DNA from: Planctomycetota bacterium
Lineage (GTDB): Bacteria > Planctomycetota > Phycisphaerae > Sedimentisphaerales > Anaerohalosphaeraceae
NCBI GenBank assembly: GCA_021157685.1
Contig: JAGGWF010000035.1
Location: forward strand, 1 to 33,155
Direction: 5' to 3'
Length of the DNA stretch: 33,155 nucleotides
Shown here: positions 15,890 through 22,383 of the stretch, piece by piece
Layout of the letters: every line of letters starts with the position of its first letter
How positions within the stretch are numbered: the first letter of the stretch is position 1
The notes under the pieces: model-generated
Told to the model about the DNA's origin: nothing
The model's input: the letters and a program-made list of their open reading frames with translations, nothing else
The model's database searches: none
Position numbers and translations under genes: made by a program

Positions 15890-16069
15890 TTAGTTAGTTA
15901 ATTCGTCTTTTTCATGTTTTTCTTGTTCTTGGATGTACTTACGGATCTTCGCTTCGTCAAGCCCGACTGTACTAACACAGTAGCCTCGCGACCAGAAACT
16001 TCGACCGAACAAGGTACCGGTAACACGCTTAATATGATTCTTAGAAATCAACTTCAACCCTTCGAGAGC
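15890..16069 (-). pseudogene. tnpA: Truncated IS200/IS605-family TnpA (C-terminal fragment)
   Basis: A 59-codon open segment ends at a TAA and has no start codon in a sensible place. It encodes SKNHIKRVTG, then FWSRGYCVSTVG and IRKYIQEQEKHE, a sequence characteristic of the C-terminus of IS200-like Y1 transposases, whose usual length is about 130-150 residues. The N-terminal half with the HUH metal site and most of the core is gone. The fragment overlaps the last 16 bases of the PfkB gene in another frame, so the deletion or insertion joint lies at the kinase's C-terminus. Confidence 0.78.
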
Positions 16070-17259
16070 TTATCTTTCGCAGCCGACCATAGTTTATAAT
16101 CGTCGTGGTATTTCCAACCTGAATTATCCATCTTGGCATCAATCATTGGCATACCAGAAGCAATCATTTCAGTCGTATCATTCCAATCTTTACAGCCTGA
16201 AACCGCATCCAGAACGCGAACATTTTGATAGCCCAAACAGGTTGCATATTTCAGAGCTTCTTCGATTGTCAGTCCATTCAAATAGGCGGTAAGAAGTCCT
16301 GCAATCGATGAATCACCCGAACCTGTCGCTGAACCAAAACTATCTACGACATAGGCTTGTGCCCATAATTCACGATCAGCCCAGTTCTCTGCATCCGCCG
16401 GTTTGGCTGCACCAAGAGTCTCAAATTTATCTTTTGAGGCCGTCTTGATGTAGAATCCACGGTGACCTGATTTAAGGGTTGTCATCTTGGCCCCCATCGA
16501 CAAAATCTCATCGGCGATAGTCGAATACTGATCGGGTGTTATATAATCGATAAGTTCGGCATTGTTGTGTTCTGCCTTCATCTTAAGAAATTCTTCCGGA
16601 TAGAGCATGTAGAAGGTCTCTTCGATAGAGGGAACATGGATGTCGATATACGGCAGAATATTTTCCAGTATCTTTCGCCATGGCGCTGTGCCGGATGGTG
16701 AAGAAGGATCCGGCAGGGTCATATCACATGAGGTGGTGGCTCCAGCTTCCTTGGCTATCTTGAATATTTCAGCAAGCTCTTTGCCCTCATCGGCAAACAT
16801 CCGGGCCATTAACGGTGGGTAGCCCAAATGAAAATGCCGGCACTGCTGTATCAGCTTCGGGTTGAGGTTTTCCGGCCCGAAGTGATCATTGGTGCCCGGA
16901 TTGTGCAGGAAGATACGGTCGATGCCAGGAGGGGCCACGACCACCGTATAGGAACTGGCCTGGCCTTGTAATACCTTTATGCCATCGGCGTTACCGCTAT
17001 CCTTGAGGAGGTCAACCGTCAGTCGTCCCAAAATATCATCACCTGTACAGGCACAGAAACAGACCTCGTTGCCCAATGTCTTCATATTGATCCCCGTATT
17101 GGAGACCGGGCCGCCGGTGCTGATCTTAGCATTTTCAACATTCACCAGTTTGCCGGGGCGTAAAATTTCATCAATTCGCCTGGCTCCTGTATCCGGAAAC
17201 AAAGGAATAATATCCAGACATAAATGACCTGCCATCATCACATCGTACTGTCGATTCAT
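16054..17259 (-). CDS. PfkB-family carbohydrate kinase (paralogue of the one at 4624-5826)
   Basis: A 401-residue ribokinase-family protein with the same layout as the kinase at 4624-5826: MMAGHLCLDIIPLFPD (about 8-23), STGGPVSNTGINMKTLG (about 47-63), PGIDRIFLHNPGTNDHFG (about 111-128), TSCDMTLPDPSSPSG (about 176-190) and SGDSSIAGLL with D316. The canonical GAGD reads GSGD. The start has GGGG seven bases ahead. The last few residues (KDKLSKG) run into the transposase remnant and may not be the original C-terminus, but homology to the paralogue continues almost to the end, so the enzyme is probably active. Two relics elsewhere in the window (6882-6930 and 22171-22272) derive from close copies of this gene. 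Its own upstream region is rich in palindromic motifs. Confidence 0.87.
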   Translation of the reverse strand: MNRQYDVMMAGHLCLDIIPLFPDTGARRIDEILRPGKLVNVENAKISTGGPVSNTGINMKTLGNEVCFCACTGDDILGRLTVDLLKDSGNADGIKVLQGQASSYTVVVAPPGIDRIFLHNPGTNDHFGPENLNPKLIQQCRHFHLGYPPLMARMFADEGKELAEIFKIAKEAGATTSCDMTLPDPSSPSGTAPWRKILENILPYIDIHVPSIEETFYMLYPEEFLKMKAEHNNAELIDYITPDQYSTIADEILSMGAKMTTLKSGHRGFYIKTASKDKFETLGAAKPADAENWADRELWAQAYVVDSFGSATGSGDSSIAGLLTAYLNGLTIEEALKYATCLGYQNVRVLDAVSGCKDWNDTTEMIASGMPMIDAKMDNSGWKYHDDYKLWSAAKDKLSKG

Positions 17260-17316
17260 AACTAAACCCCTAAATTCTTTCTTTCTCTATACAATCTGTT
17301 CTTTAATTAATTTTCC

Positions 17317-17330
17317 ATAAGCGTTTACGC
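17317..17330. promoter_or_regulatory. Candidate operator, copy 1 (TAAGCGTTTACGC)
   Basis: The site ATAAGCGTTTACGC shares the core TAAGCGTTYAC with the reverse complement of 17444-17455. It resembles LacI/GntR-LacI family operators. It lies 58 bp upstream of the PfkB start. Confidence 0.45.
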
Positions 17331-17346
17331 AAAAACAATGTTTTTG
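17330..17346. repeat. Perfect 17-bp palindrome
   Basis: CAAAAACA and TGTTTTTG pair around a central A. It directly adjoins operator copy 1 and overlaps the first T5/A5 dyad. Confidence 0.5.
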
Positions 17347-17427
17347 AGCCAAAAACGCGGCACTGTTTCAAAAGAGTAATAAAACAGCCCATTTTTCGGT
17401 CAAAAATGCTTGTTTTTAGGCTAAAAA
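17341..17427. promoter_or_regulatory. Three helically phased T5-N5-A5 dyads
   Basis: TTTTTGAGCCAAAAA (17341-17355), TTTTTCGGTCAAAAA (17392-17406) and TTTTTAGGCTAAAAA (17413-17427) share the form T5-NRGYY-A5; the third is a perfect 7+1+7 palindrome. Starts are 51 and 21 bp apart, close to five and two helical turns, so all three would present on one DNA face. A weak promoter (TTGACC, 16 bp, TATTAC) on the minus strand overlaps the middle copy. Confidence 0.45.
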
Positions 17428-17443
17428 ACGCTATTAAAACTGG

Positions 17444-17455
17444 GTGAACGCTTAC
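17444..17455. promoter_or_regulatory. Candidate operator, copy 2 (GTGAACGCTTAC)
   Basis: The reverse complement GTAAGCGTTCAC matches the core of copy 1 at 17317-17330. The two sites lie in opposite orientation about 125 bp apart, a spacing that could allow looping. Confidence 0.45.
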
Positions 17456-17612
17456 AATTTTCCTATTTGTTAATTATGGGATAGCGAGATAATTCAAAAT
17501 ACAGTTTTATCGCTTCCATAAGTTATGTCACAGGGAATGTAATTGCCAATACACATCATATAACCTGGATCGTTCGCGCTGTTTCGACCATTGACTCAGC
17601 GTTTCACTCTTT

Positions 17613-18887
17613 TTACTTGTTCGAGTTGTATTCAAATGCATTCTCGTACTTATCAATACAACCAATCGCCTGAATGACCGCTTTGGGATTCAAGACAGTA
17701 ATTGGACCGTCAGCAACGTAGTTTCGCATTCTACAGCCCAACATAGTTATCGTAAGCTTGTCATTGCCTCGTGCCAGTAGAAAATCCTGTGACTTGCCCA
17801 GCGTTGTCAAAGCCCCATTCGGCCCAGAAAAGGCCTCGACATTTGTCAGTGAAGTATGCCCTTTGCCCTCAACAATCAGCGGATGTATATCTTGCGGCTT
17901 TTCTGCCGTATTGGCAATTATTGAGCCTTGGGCAATCTGCCAGTTGCGGTTGAAATTGTTGTCGCCGAGTTTGTGTATTCCTATGGTAACACAGTCGAGA
18001 TTGAAATTCGTCAACTGGCCGTAAGTGGCCGGGCCAAGATAAATCCCGCCATACACTCCGAAGGTAAACAAATCAATAAGCTGGGCATTATCTGCATGGT
18101 CAATCCGGTAGGTAAATGCTTTTCTTGCGACCACCGAGTCAATCACCGCTTTGCTGTATGAACCTTCGATAAACCGCCGGGTGGCTGGATTTACATGGCA
18201 GTGAAGTATCCGCGGAATGTCATAGCAATAGTCAATGCGGATAAATTCGCCACTGAGTGGATAACCGTAACAGTGCTCGAAAAGAACTTGTTCGACAATC
18301 GCTCTGGGAGTAGCATTAAAGTCCATCGCCAGAAATTCGCCATAAAAAGTGAGAGATGACAGTGTTACTCCCTGAGCACCTTTAGTCTGGGATGCCTGGA
18401 TGGTTGCTGGATATTCGATTATCTTTGTCGGATCCTTGATTGTTTGTTCCGGATACCAGAACTGAATCCCACGAATTTGTGTCGCATTTTCGACGGTAAT
18501 AAAAATGTTCTTTTCATCTTCAATAGCAAAAACGCTGCCGACAGGCTGGGCTTTATCGGGGTGGCTGGTTCCTCTTCCAACCGGTCCGTGTACACCTATC
18601 AGTGATACATTTGCCCTTAAAATAATCCCTCCATCGATATAGTAAGGCTCCGCCGATGGCTCAACATAAAGTGCGGCCCCTCGCGGATGCGCCCAGTCAA
18701 TAGCTTTTTGAAAATTATCCCTGTTAATCGCAGCAGCGTTTGTCGGCAGTACTCCAAAATCACGAATGCTCTTGAGGCACCTACCGGCAGATTGCAAAAC
18801 TGCACCCTTGGCTTTGTCAGGTTCAGCAGCCATAAGCCCGCCACATAATACGAACACCACCAAAAATAAACTTGTTAATTTTCTCAT
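17613..18887 (-). CDS. Secreted right-handed beta-helix protein, pectate-lyase-3-like
   Basis: This 424-residue protein has a Sec signal (MRKLTSLFLVVFVLCGGLMA, cleavage near residue 21). The early segment SIRDFGVLPTNAAAINRDNFQKAIDWA, followed by GAALYVEP, is the typical start of the Pectate_lyase_3/phage-endosialidase-like beta-helix family, in which a D-F-G-[AV] strand leads into parallel beta coils. Later stretches such as GIQFWYPE, LSSLTFYG, GGIYLGP and SLTNVEAFSG look like successive helix rungs. Such proteins include lyases and hydrolases of acidic or galactose-containing polysaccharides; catalytic residues cannot be assigned by eye. It is the last gene of the SSS-UroD unit, 94 bp after the UroD-like gene. 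Confidence 0.75.
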   Translation of the reverse strand: MRKLTSLFLVVFVLCGGLMAAEPDKAKGAVLQSAGRCLKSIRDFGVLPTNAAAINRDNFQKAIDWAHPRGAALYVEPSAEPYYIDGGIILRANVSLIGVHGPVGRGTSHPDKAQPVGSVFAIEDEKNIFITVENATQIRGIQFWYPEQTIKDPTKIIEYPATIQASQTKGAQGVTLSSLTFYGEFLAMDFNATPRAIVEQVLFEHCYGYPLSGEFIRIDYCYDIPRILHCHVNPATRRFIEGSYSKAVIDSVVARKAFTYRIDHADNAQLIDLFTFGVYGGIYLGPATYGQLTNFNLDCVTIGIHKLGDNNFNRNWQIAQGSIIANTAEKPQDIHPLIVEGKGHTSLTNVEAFSGPNGALTTLGKSQDFLLARGNDKLTITMLGCRMRNYVADGPITVLNPKAVIQAIGCIDKYENAFEYNSNK

Positions 18888-18981
18888 CTGACATTGTCCT
18901 CACCATAATATTTACACCGCTAATGTTTTACACTTTTCATTCATGGCTAAAACTGCTTGTTCTGAAAAACACATAAGAGTA

Positions 18982-20079
18982 TCAGTAAGTACATTTTCTG
19001 GCTTCATCGGCAAACGCCATAATCAACTCAGGTTCCGCATCGAAAAAATGATCGGATGGACTTAAAATAAATGCACCATTTTGACCCGCCACCTCAAAAC
19101 ATCTTCTAACTTCCGCTCTGGTTTGTTCCGGAGTGCAGTCTGTAAAAAAGTGAAGCTGATCAAACCCACCAATCATGCAAATATCAGCAGGTACGCGCTT
19201 TCTGGCTTCGGCCAAATCGACATCACCGCCCATTCCCGATGGCGTAAATGTTTCCATGGCATCCGGTTTCATTACCGTAATGTTTTCCAATATCGGCATC
19301 ATGCCGCCACAGGTATGATAAACTATCCTCTGGTCAGCATCATGAACGATTTTAATAAGTTCAGCATCATAAGGGGCGACATATTCATCGAAAATCTTTG
19401 GCGAAATGACTGTCGAAGACGCATCTCCGCCACCTAATTCCAGGATATCGTACTTGGCTCCCTTGAGGGACTTACTGTAATCTTTTTTTCGTTTCTGGAG
19501 TATTTTCAGAAAGGAGTGTACCCACTGGGGATCATCGAAGGTCGCCATGATTAGTTTTTCGATCCCGAATAAACAAGCTGCATCCTGCCATGTCCCCGGC
19601 TGGCCAAATAAATCGAAGCAGCAGATATGACCGCGAATCAACGCCTTTTCGCCATAGTCGGCTGCAATACTGTTTACCGCTTCTGTATCGCAGACAGGAG
19701 ATGTTGCATACTTGCCTATAAGGTCGATATCCCTCTTATCCTTAACAAGATGTTCCATAACCCAACAAGTATAATCGTTATGTTGAATGACGGTGCTAAG
19801 ATTACCCTCGGGCGTAAAAATCGTATGTCGTTTGGCCTGATAATCCTGACCGGGAATATCTTCTGTTTCAATTCGCCACTTGTCAGACATTTCATCTTTA
19901 TAGGGTGTGGCCCAAACAATAGGGTCGAGCCCAAAATGGCCGAAAAATCCATCGTTGGATATGCCATTCATATATTTATCAAGAAAATACGGTTGGACAT
20001 GGTGCATAGTGACCGGCAGTCGATCCGGGACACCGCCATCAATTGCTGTCAACATGCGTTGTTTGGGACTAAGATTCAT
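18982..20079 (-). CDS. Uroporphyrinogen decarboxylase-like protein (second copy type)
   Basis: This 365-residue UroD-fold protein begins MNLSPKQRMLTAIDGGVPDRLPV, typical of MtaA-related UroD family members, and has YHTCGGMMPIL with H255 and C257 in the place of the zinc-binding motif, then ICMIGGFDQLHF. It is clearly not HemE, lacking the porphyrin-binding arginines near the N-terminus. It is quite diverged from the protein at 13671-14684. The start overlaps the stop of the SSS symporter by 4 bp (ATGA), so production is coupled to the transporter. That coupling suggests it acts on something imported by the symporter, perhaps a methylated sugar or its methyl group; this is inference. Confidence 0.83.
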   Translation of the reverse strand: MNLSPKQRMLTAIDGGVPDRLPVTMHHVQPYFLDKYMNGISNDGFFGHFGLDPIVWATPYKDEMSDKWRIETEDIPGQDYQAKRHTIFTPEGNLSTVIQHNDYTCWVMEHLVKDKRDIDLIGKYATSPVCDTEAVNSIAADYGEKALIRGHICCFDLFGQPGTWQDAACLFGIEKLIMATFDDPQWVHSFLKILQKRKKDYSKSLKGAKYDILELGGGDASSTVISPKIFDEYVAPYDAELIKIVHDADQRIVYHTCGGMMPILENITVMKPDAMETFTPSGMGGDVDLAEARKRVPADICMIGGFDQLHFFTDCTPEQTRAEVRRCFEVAGQNGAFILSPSDHFFDAEPELIMAFADEARKCTY

Positions 20080-22067
20080 TGGGAATCCTTTAAGTTCAAA
20101 CTGTCAAGACCGTTCAGTTTTCGATACCAGAAAATATACATACCGGCCAAACTCACGATAAAAATTATAAGTGTTACAAAAAAAGCCGTGTAACTCTTGA
20201 TTATCAATTGCATAGGAAGCAGTAATAAAGATATCTGCCAGCCAAGCGTGAACGGTAAAGCTATAATATCATTGAAGTGCTCTTTCTTTGTAGCTTCCCT
20301 GAGTTGTGGAGAAAGCGTCTTGTTCAGCTTGCCCCAAATTCCAAACGGACGAGTTGTTTTATAGAAATGCTCCAATATTTCCTTATCGGTCGGTTTGGTT
20401 AAATATGTGCCAACCACACTCGCTATCAGCCCTATCGCAAACATCATACAAAACAGCTTCCAATCGTTAAGCTCACCTAAAGGAAAAACGAATGTCAACA
20501 CAGTCCATATCTGCTTGTTTAGAATTGCTGCCATAAGTCCAACGGTCGTTCCTATGGCAAATCCACCGCCGTTGAATCTCCACCAGTATAATCTAAGTAC
20601 GGAGGGGGCAAGGAGACCGCCACCAAAGCCCATAATAACCCAACCCCAGATAGCGTTGACAGAAGGTATCCGATAGCCGAGTACAAAGCCTAGCACTACT
20701 AATGCTACACCAAAAGCCCAGCTTGCATAAATAAGTTCTTTTGTTGTAGCGTCAGGACGAAGCCTGCTATAAATATCTTTTGTAAAGAAACCCGTCGTCG
20801 CGTTAACAGTTGAGTCAAAAGTTGACATAGACGCCGCTATCAAAGCTATCAGGATTAACCCTCTAAAGCCTACATGAATATTGTGCAAAATAACCGCTGG
20901 TAGAATTCGCTCTGGATTAACTATGCCGTTATAACCAAGCAGAGGGAGACTGGCTTGCCATTTCTCCCCCAAAAGATTCTGTAATCCTTTGGATATTTCG
21001 GGATACTGCTCTGGTGAATTTGTAATTTTTGACAATAACTCAGGCCACATGCTCTCTTCAACAGCACCAACATTAACTTTTATCAATTCCGCTGAATCAA
21101 CAAGCACTTGCTGGTCAGGGAAAAGTGTTTGTACTAAAAATATACCTAACACAGCAAAAGAAATCATCAACGGCCAGCGAAACATCATCAGTGAACCCCA
21201 TAAGAAAGAAAGTAATCCGCACTCGCGGTCACTCTTTGCAGCAAAGTATTTTGGTTCAGCTCCCCCCCCCATACCACCAATCACATTTCTAAGTAAATAG
21301 AAAAATGAAAACATAGCAAGATGATTAAAACACTTATATCCTTCCGGAAATTCGGTGTACCAGGGCAGTTTTGACGATGTCCAGTTTTCACTGCCGGTGA
21401 CCGCGGTTGCAATTGCTCCAAAATCTTCAACGCCAGCCAATTTTGCAATCGCCATCGCAGATATGGCTATAACTGCGATAAGTATAATGCCTGATTGAAA
21501 TATATCGGTAAAGACAACTCCATAAAAACCCGAAGCAACAGTATATATTGTCGCTATCGTTACCATTACCAGAGCACACTGGAAAGGAGTGAACGGCAGG
21601 AACATTGAAAGAAATAATCCAACGCCTTTGACCATATAAGCTAACATTCCAACTGTTCCGACAATTGCGGAAATAACTGAAACAAATCTTGCAAACTGAC
21701 CGCCGAAACCACCACCAAATCTGTACGCCATCCACTCAGCACCGGTAATACATCCGCTTCGCCGGTGCCATTTGCCCGTCCAAAGCAAACAAACAGCTAA
21801 CACAAGTCCTGCCCCACCTCGAAATTCAATGTAAAGCCCCCTTGGCCCGAGCATATAGAGGAAAGAGACTATAAGCAGTGTCCCAGTAATATCCAGCCAC
21901 GAAGCCATACCGGAAATGCCCAACGCCCACCAAGGCAAGCTTCTGCCGCCAATGAAATAATCTTCTATGCTGGCCGAAGCCTTCTTCTTCAGGTACCAAC
22001 CTAAGCCAATCAGAAAAACAAAATATATAACGATAATACTATAATCCAGCGCATTGAGATACTTCAT
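20076..22067 (-). CDS. SSS-family sodium:solute symporter
   Basis: A 663-residue integral membrane protein with about 13-14 hydrophobic segments by eye, longer than classic SSS members (about 500-550). The first helices contain EDYFIGGRSLPWWALGISG (about 35-53), and AASMSTFDSTVNATTGFFTKDIY (about 411-433) is the family's TM8 sodium-site signature. Sugar-type SSS proteins import monosaccharides or uronates with sodium. A near full-length paralogue lies at 28986-30968. A run of nine G (C at 21262-21270 on the plus strand) falls inside GGMGGGAEPKYF and is a potential slippage site. The start lies 10 bp after the stop of a glycosidase-tail relic, and the end is coupled to the UroD-like gene. Confidence 0.92.
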   Translation of the reverse strand: MKYLNALDYSIIVIYFVFLIGLGWYLKKKASASIEDYFIGGRSLPWWALGISGMASWLDITGTLLIVSFLYMLGPRGLYIEFRGGAGLVLAVCLLWTGKWHRRSGCITGAEWMAYRFGGGFGGQFARFVSVISAIVGTVGMLAYMVKGVGLFLSMFLPFTPFQCALVMVTIATIYTVASGFYGVVFTDIFQSGIILIAVIAISAMAIAKLAGVEDFGAIATAVTGSENWTSSKLPWYTEFPEGYKCFNHLAMFSFFYLLRNVIGGMGGGAEPKYFAAKSDRECGLLSFLWGSLMMFRWPLMISFAVLGIFLVQTLFPDQQVLVDSAELIKVNVGAVEESMWPELLSKITNSPEQYPEISKGLQNLLGEKWQASLPLLGYNGIVNPERILPAVILHNIHVGFRGLILIALIAASMSTFDSTVNATTGFFTKDIYSRLRPDATTKELIYASWAFGVALVVLGFVLGYRIPSVNAIWGWVIMGFGGGLLAPSVLRLYWWRFNGGGFAIGTTVGLMAAILNKQIWTVLTFVFPLGELNDWKLFCMMFAIGLIASVVGTYLTKPTDKEILEHFYKTTRPFGIWGKLNKTLSPQLREATKKEHFNDIIALPFTLGWQISLLLLPMQLIIKSYTAFFVTLIIFIVSLAGMYIFWYRKLNGLDSLNLKDSQ

Positions 22068-22076
22068 TCGGCAAAC

Positions 22077-22208
22077 CTATTTTAAGTGCAGGGTCATGAT
22101 CTGTTTCGGTTTCATTTTGATTTTAAATTGACCACCTGTTATGTTAACCGGACCGTCACAGGCATTTCCTTCAAAGTTCACGCTTACAGCAGATTTGAAC
22201 TCTTTCAT
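22077..22208 (-). pseudogene. Glycosidase C-terminal tail relic (43 codons)
   Basis: A 43-codon open segment runs from an accidental ATG at the joint with the kinase relic to a stop just before the symporter start. Its end, GGQFKIKMKPKQIMTLHLK, resembles the C-termini of GH38-type and similar glycosidases; the intact GH38-like protein nearby ends LPKKILTIELQFDV. The body of the gene is gone. It could be expressed as a small peptide but more likely is debris. Confidence 0.55.
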
Positions 22209-22272
22209 CAGGGAAAAAAGGGATAATATCCAGGCATAAGTGCCCTGTTATCATTACATCATAATCTCTCAT
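22171..22272 (-). pseudogene. PfkB kinase N-terminal relic
   Basis: The first 22 codons, from MRDYDVMITGHLCLDIIP to PD, match the start of the kinase at 16054-17259 (MNRQYDVMMAGHLCLDIIP), then homology stops abruptly at 22207 and the frame ends 12 codons later. A ribosome site (AGGG) survives upstream. The segment is fused in another frame to the glycosidase-tail relic, so a deletion removed the rest of this kinase and most of the next gene. Confidence 0.82.
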
Positions 22273-22383
22273 TTCAATTTCCCTAAATCGATAATATTCC
22301 AACTACTTTCAACAGCATCCATTAGTAACCATAAAAACCTACCTGTAAAAGCTAGCAAATGACCCGTGGGAATCACAATACCC

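Larger units (their letters stand above)
15837..16069 (-). mobile_element. IS200/IS605-family remnant (3' part with right-end hairpins)
   Basis: The segment carries the C-terminal part of an IS200-type transposase and two strong hairpins beyond its stop. The left half of the element, including most of the transposase and any left end, is missing: kinase coding sequence resumes at once upstream. IS200/IS605 elements are bounded by subterminal hairpins recognised as single-stranded DNA by TnpA, which fits the structure at 15837-15857. It cannot move by itself. Confidence 0.65.
17260..17612. other. 353-bp non-coding control region upstream of PfkB gene
   Basis: No gene is visible. The part nearest the kinase (17317-17455) is crowded with short palindromes, listed separately: two TAAGCGTTYAC-type sites in opposite orientation near either edge, a perfect 17-bp palindrome and three copies of a T5/A5 dyad. 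The rest (17456-17612) is plain AT-rich sequence following the stop of the beta-helix gene, with no convincing terminator. Confidence 0.6.
22068..22383. other. Relic-filled gap between symporter and GH38-like gene
   Basis: Apart from the two fused gene fragments described separately (22077-22272), the stretch 22273-22383 downstream of the GH38-like stop shows no gene, hairpin or promoter I can support. Confidence 0.6.

Noticed and set aside
16054-16069. Kinase gene inactivated by the transposase remnant
   Set aside because: Homology with the paralogue extends nearly to the C-terminus and all catalytic motifs are present, so it is treated as functional.
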